DNA of 16,308 nucleotides from JACDHG01 sp963815295 (GCA_963815295.1 CAWFFZ010000002.1:1-16308), one strand, 5' to 3'. Counted from the first letter of the stretch, positions 7,236 to 14,710 are shown. Notes: generated by a model not told the origin, from the sequence alone. A program made the numbers and translations.

Positions 7236-8096
7236 ATGTTGCGCAACGTCAGGGAGTACATCGACAGGCTCCAGATCGACGGGCACACGATCGGTGAGGA
7301 CCATGACGACGACCCAGTCCTCATGGACCCCGACGGCCGGGCCGTCGACACCTGGCGGGAGAACTACCCGTACGAGCAGCGTCTGACCGTGAAGTCTACG
7401 ACGAGCAGAAGTACCTGCTCCAGGTGGAACTGTTGAAGTTCCAGAATTGGGCAGCAGGCCGGGAGCAAGCACGTGTTGCTGTTCGAAGGGCGCGATGCTG
7501 CCGGGAAGGGCGGCACCATCAAGCGGTTCATGGAACACCTCAACCCTCGCTACCCGCGGACCGTGGCCCTGGCGAAGCCCAGCGACCGTGAGCAGGACCA
7601 GTGGTACTACCAACGCTACGTGCAAGCACCTCCCGCGCCCGGCGAGATGGTGCTGTTCGACCGGTCCTGGTACAACCGTGCCGGCGTCGAACGCGTCATG
7701 GGGTTCGCCTCGCCGCCCGAGTATGAGCAGTTCATGGCCCAAACCCGCTGTTCGAGCGGATGATCGTCGACAGCGGGATCTCCTTGACCAAGCTCTGGTT
7801 CTCTGTCACCCAAGCCGAGCAGCGAACCCGCTTCATCATCCGTCAGGTGGACCCGGTCCGGCAGTGGAAACTGTCCCCGATCGACCTGGAGTCGCTGAAC
7901 AGGTAGGAGGACTACACCGCGGCGAAGGAGGCGATGATCCGGCGCACCGATACCGAGTGGGCGCCCTGGACGACCATCAAGAGCAACGACAAGAGGCGCG
8001 CACGGCTCCAACGCCATGCGTGACTTCCTCTGCCGTTTCGACTATGACGGCAAGGACCCCGACATCGTCGTCGAACCGGAACCCAAGATTGTGTAA
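7236..8096 (+). pseudogene. ppk2: Polyphosphate kinase 2, broken by frameshifts and a stop
   Basis: PPK2 enzymes transfer phosphate between polyphosphate and nucleotides in the cytoplasm. The protein starts MLRNVREYIDRL and has WRENYPYEQRL, the Walker A region LLFEGRDAAGKGGTIKRF, EHLNPRYPRTVALAKPS, the Walker B and lid part MVLFDRSWYNRAGVERVMGF, and SPIDLESLNR just before a stop. Frames change near 7388 (expected TREVYDEQKYLLQVELLKF), at the G run 7449-7451 (expected QNW-QQAGSKH), at the C run 7744-7746 (expected TPLFERMIVDSG) and near 8008 (expected RARLNAMRDFL). The codon at 7904-7906 is TAG where the family has Trp (NRWEDYT). The rest, to VEPEPKIV and TAA at 8096, reads well. All key motifs survive; total length would be about 285 residues, normal. 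The indels could be read errors; the stop codon is a substitution. Confidence 0.85.
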
Positions 8097-8421
8097 CGCG
8101 GAATCGACGCCGTCGGGGACTGAACATTTTCAGCCGCGGTTTCGGCGCCGATCAATAGACGATGCCCCCTCCACCCAGCCGTCGGCACGCCCATAGCGCA
8201 CCGGCATCGTGGCGCGTACCGCGCAGTGCGACAGCCGTTGTGCCGGGCCCTTGGCTAAGAGCACTTCTTGAGGGGGATCCCTAGCCGTGGAATCCGCAGG
8301 ACCACCAACTCAACGGTCGGCTGAGGTGGACAACACGAAGGCCCGACCGGAGGGTCGTCAAGGTGGCCGACCTTGCGTAATGTCGAGTCATCGACCCGCG
8401 GACGAGATAAGGGCGACGAGC
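8097..8421. other. Intergenic region, no gene seen
   Basis: The stretch lies between ppk2 and the aldehyde dehydrogenase, both on the plus strand. Frames extending the dehydrogenase upstream have no ribosome site and read as low-quality protein. I see no clear terminator or promoter. Confidence 0.4.
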
Positions 8422-9768
8422 GTGACCGGTTATGCAGTGACCAACCCGGCGACCGGTGAGGTCGTCAAGGAATACCCGACCGCCACCGACGCCGAGATTC
8501 AGGCCGCCATCGCAGCGCCGCGGCGGCTGCGAGGGCTGGGCGCGCACGACGACCGTCGCCGAGCGGGCCGCGCTGGTCCGACGGGTGGCGGAGCTGCACA
8601 CCGAGCGCAAGGGCGAACTCGCCGAGATCATCGTCGCGCGAGATGGGCAAGCCGATGGAGGACGCCATCGGCGAGGTCGAGTACAGCGCCGCGATCTACG
8701 AGTACTACGCCGACAACGCCGAGGATTTGCTGGCCGACGAGCCGATCGAGCTGCTCGACGGAGAGGGCGACGCGGTGATCCGGAGGTCGCCGTTCGGCGT
8801 CCTGCTGGGGATCATGCCGTGGAACTTCCCGTACTACCAGGTGGCGCGGTTCGCGGGGCCAAATCTGTGCATCGGCAACACGATCCTGCTGAAGCACGCA
8901 CCGCAGTGTCCCGAGTCGGCTGCGGCCATCCAACAGATCTTCGACGACGCCGGCTTCCCCGAAGGCGCCTATGTCAACGTCTACGCCACCAACGAGCAGG
9001 CCGCCGACATCATCGCCGACCAACGGGTCGCCGGCGTGTCGCTGACCGGCTCCGCGCGCGCCGGCGCCGCGGTCGCCGAGGTCGCCGGCCGCAACCTCAA
9101 GAAGGTCGTGCTCGAGCTCGGCGGCTCCGACCCCTTCATCGTTCTTTCCACCCACGACCTCGACGCGGTTGTCGAGCGGGGCGTCACGGCGCGGATGGAC
9201 AACACCGGGCAGTCCTGCAACGCCGCCAAGCGGTTCATCGTCGCAGACGACCTGTACGACGAGTTCGTCGAGAAGTTCACCGCGGCCGTCCTCGCGCACG
9301 CCGACGGCATCTCACCGCTGTCGTCGGTCGCCGCCGCCGAGCGGCTGCAGGAGCAGGTCGACCGTGCCGTCGCCCAGGGCGCGTCGCTGCGTCGCCTCCG
9401 GCGAGCGTCAAGGCGCGCATTTCCCGACCGGCGTGCTCACCAACGTCACCCCCGACAACGACGTCTTCCGCGAGGAGCTATTCGGCCCGGTCGCGATGGT
9501 GTTCAAGGCCTCGTCGGAGGAGGAAGCGGTCACTCTCGCGAACGACACCCCCTTCGGCCTCGGCTCGTACCTCTTCACCACCGACGAGGAGCAGGCGGCG
9601 CGCGTGGCCGACCAGATCGACGCGGGCATGGTGTTCGTCAACGGTGTGCTGCTGGACGGTGCAGAGCTTCCCTTCGGTGGCGTCAAGGGCTCCGGCTTCG
9701 GCCGGGAGCTGGGCCGCTACGGGATCGACGAGTTCGTCAACAAGAAGCTGATCAGACGCGCGAACTGA
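8422..9768 (+). pseudogene. Aldehyde dehydrogenase, succinate-semialdehyde type, frame-broken
   Basis: The GTG at 8422 follows AAGGG and gives VTGYAVTNPATGEVVKEYP, the usual start of GabD-like NAD(P)-dependent succinate-semialdehyde dehydrogenases, which make succinate in GABA breakdown. Visible motifs are IMPWNFPYYQ, SLTGSARAGAAVAEVAG (cofactor loop), LELGGSDPF (general-base Glu) and NTGQSCNAAKRF (catalytic Cys). Near the C-terminus are TNVTPDNDVFREELFGPVA, TPFGLGSYLF and FGGVKGSGFGRELGRYGIDE. The reading breaks near 8516 and 8533 (an Ala-rich helix before RGWARTTTV), at about 8639 (expected VAREMGKPM) and at about 9390 (expected SLRVASGERQGAHFPTG). The last two fit loss of two G from a GGG. 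Assembled length is about 450 residues, normal. Exact substrate is inferred; related aldehydes are possible. Confidence 0.88.
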
Positions 9769-9862
9769 TCGACATCCCCGCAATCACTCAACGTCCTCAA
9801 GGCTGCTGGGGCGAGGCGGCCGCGCACGTAGCGACGCGCAGGCTGCGCTTCCGTGCCCCGAA

Positions 9863-10078
9863 CTAGTTCGCGGCGTTGGCGCGGCGCTGACGCAGTTCAG
9901 ACACGATTTGATGCTCACGGGATGCGAGCACAGCCAAGTCTTCCCACCCGTCGGCGCTCATGCCTGGCGGCAGCGAGGCCGGTACAGGCGCCGGCGTGCG
10001 TGCCGTGCGGATCGCCAACTCCACTTCGGCCAGCTCGGATATCAGTTCACGTTCGGTCATGTGGCGAAGCCGCCCCAT
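9863..10078 (-). CDS. Small helical protein, paralogue of 11868-12128
   Basis: This 71-residue cytoplasmic protein begins MGRLRHMTERELISELAEVE. AGGAGG lies 6-7 bases before the ATG at 10078, which favours this start over the second Met. Two helices (about 9-27 and 43-66) flank a Pro-rich loop (RTPAPVPASLPPG). It aligns without gaps to the protein at 11868-12128: 29 of 55 positions are identical, including ELxxELxxVE, TARxPxP, GWxxLAVLAxRE and QIxxELRxR. No signal peptide, membrane segment or catalytic motif is visible, so it is probably a structural or partner-binding helical hairpin. The frame is intact. The gene is convergent with the aldehyde dehydrogenase and divergent from the LamG-like gene. 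I know no named family for it. Confidence 0.8.
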   Translation of the reverse strand: MGRLRHMTERELISELAEVELAIRTARTPAPVPASLPPGMSADGWEDLAVLASREHQIVSELRQRRANAAN

Positions 10079-10709
10079 GGCAACCTCCTGGTCCAGCAGT
10101 GTTGAACCCCGGTTGCTTCAGGGAACCATCAGTTTACGACGTAAGCCTCAGAAGCGCCGCCGCAAACTTATGCATGCTCAAGCCCGGCGAGGTTCCGGTG
10201 CCTTCCGAGGTGCTCTTGCATGGCACGCGGACTAAGTATCACCGCCGTTCCCACCCACATCGGCGGAGTCTCGCGTCTCCGAACGTCCGACTCTCGGCAT
10301 GATCGCTCGACCAGCGGGCATGGTCGGGCGAGCGTAGCCGCCCTCAACGCGGCAGAGCGAGTCGGCCACCGCGTCATTTGAACCGGACGCCTTTGCAGCC
10401 GATGGATGACGACGGGCTTCGGGTTCTTGTGGCCGCCCTGGTACTGCCCGGCATACGAGTGCGCGGTGCGATGCGGTGATCCAGTAACGCGCGTGGGATC
10501 GGCGCTGACGTCATGTCGAATCACTTGGGGTGTCTTCATTAGTTGTAGGTCCGGGACAGGCGAATCGGTCGCCTGCGGGATCCCAAACGACTACGGGCAC
10601 CCGTGAGTCGATCGTCACTGTCCGTCATAGTTCGAAAAGATGGGTTCCGATCGGAATATCCGGGTACCTGGCGGTCCTCGGGGAGACATGACTAGTCAAA
10701 GGATCTGCA
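10079..10709. other. Long divergent intergenic region
   Basis: This should hold promoters for the small helical gene (minus) and the LamG-like gene (plus). One hairpin (10304-10334) is listed. A minus-strand frame ending at 10168, with a stretch SYAGQYQGGHKNPKPVVIH (about 10390-10450), reads partly like protein but lacks a ribosome site and degrades into Arg-rich sequence; I do not call it. Confidence 0.4.
10304..10334. other. Inverted repeat with four-base bulge
   Basis: CGCTCG-ACCA (10304-10313) pairs with TGGT-(CGGG)-CGAGCG (10321-10334) around a 7-base loop. The four-base bulge makes it weaker than the other hairpins here. It may be a terminator or leader element; nothing shows which. 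Confidence 0.35.
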
Positions 10710-11498
10710 ATGACCCTCAAGCATCCCCGTATGGCCCTGGCAGTGGTTGCCAGCGCGACCGGACTCCTCTGCGGCGGCATCGCCGCCGAGCCCGTCGTCG
10801 CCGCCCCGACCACCGGCAGCGAGAGATCAACCCTGGCACTCGGTCGTGCTGGCAAGGTCACCACAGAGTTTCGGTTCACGTTTGACCGCCGAGAGTCCCT
10901 CAGGCCCGGTACAACAGTCCGCGACGTGTCCGGTCACCGCAACCACGGGACGGTCAGGACCTCGAACGGGGGACACCTTCGGAAAGTCAACGGAGTCCCC
11001 GGCAAAGCTGCGAAGTTTCCGTGCATCGGCTGTGGCCGCGCCCTGATCAACGTCCCTGACAAGCGCCAGCTCGACCCTCGCCGCAACCCATTCTGGTTCG
11101 GTGCCGCCGTCAAGGTGACCAATGCCGAGGCTCGTCGCGGCAAGGACCCGAACATCATGCAGAAGGGTCTGATCAACCAGCCCGGAGGCCGGTGGAAGCT
11201 CGAGCTGATCGGCTCACATCCTCAGTGCACGATGTCGGGCAGCGCCGGCACGCTCATCGTGAGGTCGGCTCTCCACATAGACGACGGCACCTGGCACCGG
11301 CTGCAGTGCCGCCGACAGCAAGGCGTGCTGAGCCTGTGGATCGACGGCGCACTCAACAGGCAGAAGGCTGGCCCCACCGGCCGCATCTCCAACAGCGCAC
11401 CGATTCGGATCGGTGCCAAGGCGCTCTCCACAAGGGGTGGCAACGACCAGTACCACGGACGGCTGGACAGCCTCTTCTACAAGATCGACCGTCGCTGA
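10710..11498 (+). CDS. Secreted LamG/concanavalin-A-like domain protein
   Basis: The 262-residue product starts at the ATG at 10710, 7 bases after AAAGGA. Residues 1-32 are a signal peptide (hydrophobic ALAVVASATGLLCGGIAA, likely cut at VVAAP). The mature protein is one LamG-like jelly-roll: DVSGHRNHGTV (72-82) is the typical D-x-SG-x-NHG early strand, and DGTWHRLQCRRQQGVLSLW followed by IDG is the typical middle strand pair. The end ISNSAPIRIGAKAL with YHGRLDSLFY also fits. Two Cys in CIGCG may pair or bind metal. Such domains bind carbohydrate or protein outside the cell; no catalytic residues are evident. It heads a likely operon with the next two genes, 16 bases apart and then overlapping. 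Confidence 0.85.
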   Translation: MTLKHPRMALAVVASATGLLCGGIAAEPVVAAPTTGSERSTLALGRAGKVTTEFRFTFDRRESLRPGTTVRDVSGHRNHGTVRTSNGGHLRKVNGVPGKAAKFPCIGCGRALINVPDKRQLDPRRNPFWFGAAVKVTNAEARRGKDPNIMQKGLINQPGGRWKLELIGSHPQCTMSGSAGTLIVRSALHIDDGTWHRLQCRRQQGVLSLWIDGALNRQKAGPTGRISNSAPIRIGAKALSTRGGNDQYHGRLDSLFYKIDRR

Positions 11499-11514
11499 CT
11501 CGACGGAGCCGAGC

Positions 11515-11871
11515 ATGTTGTATTCACGACGCGACGCATGGAAGGGCCACAGGAGTGTCCTTGGGTCGGCCACGCTGCGCGCTGCCGGGCTGCGAGCTCT
11601 CGGTGGCGCGTTGTTTGTTGGGTTCACCGTTGGGGCTGTCGGCTACTCCCAGGCATCCGCGAACCAGGGTGACTGCAAGGACAGCCAATTCTCCAAGGAG
11701 CTGCGCAAGGAATGCAAGAAGCGGGCCGAAGCCCAGCAGAGTGATGCCATCTGGTCCGCGCTCGCCGCCGGCGGTGCAGTGGGGCTATTTCGCTTCTGCG
11801 GCGAAGGGCTTTACGACAGACGTCGACAGAATCGCGGTCTCGGCCCGAAGCTGGGAGACGTGCAGTGGTGA
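11515..11871 (+). CDS. Small membrane protein, unknown function
   Basis: The 118-residue product starts at the ATG at 11515, 16 bases after the LamG-like stop, so co-transcription is likely. A basic N-terminus (MLYSRRDAWKGHR) precedes a hydrophobic segment at about 27-46 (ALRALGGALFVGFTVGAVGY region). A charged, Cys-containing middle follows (GDCKDSQFSKELRKECKKRA), then a weaker hydrophobic stretch, IWSALAAGGAVGLFRFC (79-95), and a basic tail. It may be a two-pass membrane protein with a short extracytoplasmic loop carrying two Cys. Alternatively the first segment is an uncleaved signal. Its end overlaps the next gene by GTGA. I recognise no family. Confidence 0.65.
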   Translation: MLYSRRDAWKGHRSVLGSATLRAAGLRALGGALFVGFTVGAVGYSQASANQGDCKDSQFSKELRKECKKRAEAQQSDAIWSALAAGGAVGLFRFCGEGLYDRRRQNRGLGPKLGDVQW

Positions 11872-12128
11872 ACCGCCCTGAACCCGAGCCGTCGCCCGAC
11901 ACTTCCCACGAGCTAGCCGAAATGTCGGCAGGTGAATTGCTGACAGAGCTGACCCAGGTCGAGCACTCGCTCGGCACAGCACGCCGACCCGAACCCGCAC
12001 CCGCATTTAGGGAGCCCGACACACCTCTGGCCGGATGGCAGGAGCTGGCGGTCCTCGCTGCTCGAGAGGAGCAGATCTTGCACGAGCTGCGCCGCCGCAG
12101 CCTGATCGACCTTGCTGGCGCCAGTTAG
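11868..12128 (+). CDS. Small helical protein, paralogue of 9863-10078
   Basis: The product is 86 residues from the GTG at 11868, which overlaps the upstream TGA as GTGA, a classic coupled start. A GTG one codon earlier is also possible, with GGGAG 7 bases before it. A Pro/Glu/Ser-rich start (NRPEPEPSPDTSHELAEMS) precedes two helices: ELLTELTQVEHSLGTARRPE, and after a Pro-rich loop GWQELAVLAAREEQILHELR. These match the protein at 9863-10078 at 29 of 55 aligned positions. It carries about 18 extra N-terminal residues and lies on the opposite strand, so this is an old duplication. It is the last gene of the LamG-membrane-helical operon. Function is unknown; a cytoplasmic partner of the preceding membrane protein is one guess. 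Confidence 0.75.
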   Translation: MNRPEPEPSPDTSHELAEMSAGELLTELTQVEHSLGTARRPEPAPAFREPDTPLAGWQELAVLAAREEQILHELRRRSLIDLAGAS

Positions 12129-12167
12129 GCAGGGACGGCACAGCGAGCGATCCCCGCCCGCTGTATT

Positions 12168-12194
12168 GGTTTTGAACCGCCCTCGGGTGGGTAA
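12168..12194 (+). promoter_or_regulatory. SigF/SigB-like promoter of the zinc-ribbon gene
   Basis: GGTTT (12168-12172), a 16-base spacer and GGGTAA (12189-12194) match the actinobacterial SigF/SigB consensus GGTTT-N15-17-GGGTAT at all but the last base. It lies about 80 bases upstream of the zinc-ribbon ATG at 12275, leaving a leader of roughly 70 bases. Confidence 0.55.
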
Positions 12195-12274
12195 GTATGC
12201 AGCGGCTTCTCGGGGAGGCCGCGCCATCAACCGACGGCAGCCATGAAGCGTTAGCGACCCGGAAGGCACTGTCC

Positions 12275-12424
12275 ATGGCGAAGAAGCCCAATTTCTGCAT
12301 CAACTGCGGACGGGAGTTGTTGATGAACAACAACACCCCCGAATGCCCGCAGGGATGCCCGGACCGGCCGGTCAACCGGATCTCCGGTGGCAGACACCGA
12401 GCCAAAACCCCACTCAGAGGTTGA
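12275..12424 (+). CDS. Zinc-ribbon small protein
   Basis: This 49-residue protein begins MAKKPNFCINCGRELLMNNN. The ATG at 12275 has GGAAGG about 8 bases upstream; a longer reading from 12197 lacks this and starts at the presumed transcription start. CINC (residues 8-11) and CPQGC (24-28) form a C-x2-C-x12-C-x3-C zinc-ribbon-like site, and the tail (NRISGGRHRAKTPLRG) is basic, so nucleic acid binding or a ribosome-associated role is possible. It has a good stress-sigma-type promoter at 12168. Eighteen bases after its stop begins copy 2 of the 82-bp structured repeat. I know no named family. Confidence 0.7.
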   Translation: MAKKPNFCINCGRELLMNNNTPECPQGCPDRPVNRISGGRHRAKTPLRG

Positions 12425-12441
12425 CGCAACCGCCTGAACGC

Positions 12442-12524
12442 AGTCTCCCGTTGGTCTCAGGGAGTTCAAGAGACCTGGAAGGCCCCCGGATCCAGGTAGC
12501 TCCGGGGTCCTTCCACGTGCGGAC
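12442..12524. ncRNA. Structured 83-bp repeat, copy 2 (pseudoknot plus hairpin)
   Basis: This is the second copy of the element at 6428-6509. All pseudoknot stems are kept: CTCCC with GGGAG, and GGTCTC with GAGACC. The inserted T falls in the single-stranded link (TTCAA instead of TCAA). The main hairpin GGAAGG...CCTTCC is kept, with the G-U pair of copy 1 replaced by a C-U mismatch. The competing CCTGGA/TCCAGG pairing is also kept. Differences thus fall mostly outside the stems. It lies between the zinc-ribbon gene (plus) and the AOC-like gene (minus). Confidence 0.6.
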
Positions 12525-12597
12525 CGCCAACTAGGCGCTCTGTGTGACGCATTCTGTCTCTTCGGTCGTACAGCGACAGATGTTTGCGCGCGCGACC

Positions 12598-12632
12598 TGC
12601 AGAGGCCCGCGCAGGGTTACGGGGCCTCTGCA
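12598..12632 (-). terminator. Terminator hairpin of the AOC-like gene
   Basis: TGCAGAGGCCC (12598-12608) pairs with GGGCCTCTGCA (12622-12632) around a 13-base loop. On the minus strand it begins 13 bases after the AOC-like stop codon. There is no U-tract, which is common in high-GC genomes. Confidence 0.6.
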
Positions 12633-12645
12633 TCCACCTGGACGG

Positions 12646-13182
12646 TCAGTCCACGAGGACGAACGTCAGCCGGGTGTCCCCGTTCGGGAGGTCCCTGACG
12701 AAGAGCTGTCCGGCCGCCTCGCGGTAGGCACCGGTTCCGCCGGTGATCGGCAGCACGCCGTCGTTCTCGCTGAAGAAGGCGCCGGCGACGACGATCTTCC
12801 CCTTGCCGTGGATCTTTGCTGTCGCGTCGCAGACGAACGTGCGGATCGCGATCATGCACTTGCCGGAGTCCACACCGACCAGGTCGCCGGTGTGCGGGTG
12901 CAGCAGGCGGCTCTCGAAGAGGAAGAAGTCGCCGGGGCTCTCGCCCGGGTCTCCGGTGTCGACGTCGGCGGTGCGTACCTCGTGCTCGATCACCGTGAAG
13001 ACATGCGTGCCTTCCTTGGCGTTGGCCTGCTTGGCGATCTGGGCCGACGACATCTTCGTCGACGACGGCCAGCCGTGGTGCTTGGCCGAGCTGGCATCCG
13101 CCGAGCCGTTCATGGCGACGGCGAGGCCGGCGGGCATCAGGACTGCACAGGCAATCGCGGCGATCTTCGTGCGCTTGTTCAT
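12646..13182 (-). CDS. Secreted allene-oxide-cyclase/dirigent-like barrel protein
   Basis: The 178-residue product from the ATG at 13182 has AGGAG about 8 bases upstream. Residues 1-30 are a signal peptide (KIAAIACAVLMPAGLAVAMN, cut near ADA). The mature part resembles the AOC-barrel/dirigent-like fold: VFTVIEHEVRTADVDTG, a strand GDFFLFESRLL, the pair Cys109 and Cys118 (probable disulfide), KGKIVVAGAFFSEN, and the hallmark LPITGGTGAYREAAGQL (144-160), then TRLTFVLVD. Bacterial members are small secreted eight-strand barrels, mostly without proven activity; allene oxide cyclisation should not be assumed. The frame is intact. Inverted repeats lie in the leader and a hairpin follows the gene. 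Confidence 0.82.
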   Translation of the reverse strand: MNKRTKIAAIACAVLMPAGLAVAMNGSADASSAKHHGWPSSTKMSSAQIAKQANAKEGTHVFTVIEHEVRTADVDTGDPGESPGDFFLFESRLLHPHTGDLVGVDSGKCMIAIRTFVCDATAKIHGKGKIVVAGAFFSENDGVLPITGGTGAYREAAGQLFVRDLPNGDTRLTFVLVD

Positions 13183-13200
13183 GGTGGTGCTCCTGTCCCA

Positions 13201-13258
13201 GCACCCGAGTGGGTGCCCTTACTGCGGACCATAGGAGCGGCGACCCACGCCGCTATGG
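13201..13258 (-). promoter_or_regulatory. Two inverted repeats in the AOC-like gene leader
   Basis: GCACCC-GAGT-GGGTGC (13201-13216) is a 6-bp hairpin 18 bases before the start codon. Further up, CCATA-(GGA)-GCGGCG (13229-13242) pairs with CGCCGCTATGG (13248-13258), an 11-bp stem with a three-base bulge and a five-base loop. They could be leader RNA structure or operator sites. Confidence 0.4.
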
Positions 13259-13364
13259 CACGTCCTGACCATCACGAACCGCCCGACCAGAAGCCGCCAT
13301 GACATGTTCTGTCGGTCTTTGTGGGCTAGCAGCGACGAAGCGGTCCTGACGTTAACCAGCTCAG

Positions 13365-13613
13365 TCAGGCTTGCACGGGGACTTCATACACCTGGTCAAC
13401 GGGATGTCCTGCACGCTCGTGGATCCGCTTCACCGCCTCCACAGAGGGAGCTTCAGACAGGCAGAAGACCATGCCTGATTCCGGATCTGCCCAAGCCTGC
13501 TTGAAGTTGACGTTCTCGTCATCCTGAATCGCCAGGTCGGCCTGGTGCGCCTCGTGAAGGCCCTCGGTAGTGATTCCGTGCATCCCGGTGTGTACGTCCA
13601 TGAACTCCGGCAT
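13365..13613 (-). CDS. SCO4226-family nickel-binding protein (DUF4242)
   Basis: The start at 13613 (MPEFMDVHTGMHGITTEGLH) is chosen because GAGGAG lies about 6 bases upstream; the open frame extends further but is not protein-like. The 82 residues match the DUF4242/SCO4226 ferredoxin-like fold along their whole length: EAHQADLAIQDDENVNF, then AWADPESGMVFCLSEAPS, then AVKRIHERAGHPVDQVYEVP. SCO4226 of Streptomyces coelicolor is a nickel-binding protein with this fold; the His residues in the first strand and in ERAGHP are typical of the family. The protein is cytoplasmic. The gene stands alone, divergent from the Ser/Thr-rich gene at 13877. Family is secure; metal use here is inferred. Confidence 0.9.
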   Translation of the reverse strand: MPEFMDVHTGMHGITTEGLHEAHQADLAIQDDENVNFKQAWADPESGMVFCLSEAPSVEAVKRIHERAGHPVDQVYEVPVQA

Positions 13614-13876
13614 CGGAGGCTCCTCTCTGTGTCCCGTTTCAACCTGCTCGCCAACAGCCGACCTGGCAATGGCCCATTGTGGGGATTCGTCGTTGCCCCG
13701 GATGCAAAGCGGCATTTGCTCGTCGTCATGACCGACCAGCGGCCTGTTCGCCTCTTGGCGACTTGGGTCCCCGACGTCCCCGGGGTGCGGAGGCCAGGCG
13801 TCGTCACGCTGTGTAGCGCGTTTGGTCACCGGTCACCTCGGGCAGTGAAAGGGCGAGCGGCGGTCAGGAGAGAGCG

Positions 13877-14708
13877 ATGAAGCGGCTGTGTGCAGCGGTC
13901 ATTGCCACCGTGACTCTGTGCCTGTTCGTCCTCCTCGTCACACGCGAGCCCGCCAGCACAGCAACACGCGCACAAGTCCCTCGAAATGAACAGGCCGCGC
14001 CAATCGGCCCGGACCCCGCACGGCAATCGACGCAGTCGACCGATCCGCCGACGTCAAGTGGCACGACCACCTCAGGCTCGACAACGGGGCCCACCAGCAC
14101 GACGCCTACCGAGACGGAACACGTCGGAAACATCCACGCCCCCGACCAACACCGCGACGACCTCTAGCACGATCGTGACAACGACATCCTTCACGGAGTC
14201 GACGTCGGTTGTCTCGACCTATACAACGAGCGCATCCAGTGCAGCCGTCACGATCACAACCCCGTCGGGTGAATCGTCGAACCTGCCTGAGCCGACCTCG
14301 TCGGCAACGCCGCCGTTCGGAACGACGAAGCCGCCGGTCCAGGTCCTCCTTTCAGCTCCACCCACTCCGCCGTGGCTGGCACGGCAACAGCAGTCACCAG
14401 GTTCTCTCGTCGAACGAGACGCGGCTACGGACCTCACCTGGCCACCGGGTGGGCCTGGTGACACGAGGGCGTCCTCGGCGCCGCAGGTTCGTCAAACCAC
14501 GGCTCCGACGCGATCAACGTTGGCGACAGTCAGCGTGAGACCCACCGAACCACCGACCGCATTCGTACCCGATGCGCTCGCGCCCACTCCCACCGCGGAC
14601 GCCGGCTCGATGTCTATCGCCGTGCTCGCCATCATCGGCGGCAGTCTGGCGGCCGCCGCACTCGCGATGGCCCTGATACGACGCCGACCAGGCAAGCATC
14701 GCGGTTGA
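13877..14708 (+). pseudogene. Second Ser/Thr-rich anchored surface protein, one frameshift
   Basis: The ATG at 13877 follows CAGGAGAGAG. MKRLCAAVIATVTLCLFVLL is a signal peptide or N-terminal anchor, followed by Thr/Ser/Pro-rich sequence (TTTSGSTTGPTSTTPTETE). Near 14118-14125 the frame must shift to continue as NTSETSTPPTNTATTSSTIV; unshifted, it stops at 14167. The rest is low-complexity Ser/Thr/Pro sequence up to a C-terminal helix, SMSIAVLAIIGGSLAAAALA followed by MALIRRRPGKHRG. This end closely resembles that of the surface protein at 4773-5913: a small-residue helix, an Arg pair or triplet and a short basic tail. LAPTP precedes the helix by about 8 residues, similar to but not matching LAxTG. 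No globular domain is present. It may be a sortase substrate or a wall-spanning protein. Confidence 0.65.
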
Positions 14709-14710
14709 AT

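Noticed and set aside
8628..9299. 223-codon minus-strand frame
   Set aside because: It is the antisense shadow of the aldehyde dehydrogenase, which carries the catalytic motifs.
10168..10539. 123-codon minus-strand frame with one protein-like section
   Set aside because: There is no ribosome site, and only a short middle section has natural composition. It could be a decayed gene, but I cannot support a call.
12544..13302. 252-codon plus-strand frame
   Set aside because: It is antisense to the AOC-like gene, which has a signal peptide, ribosome site and family motif.
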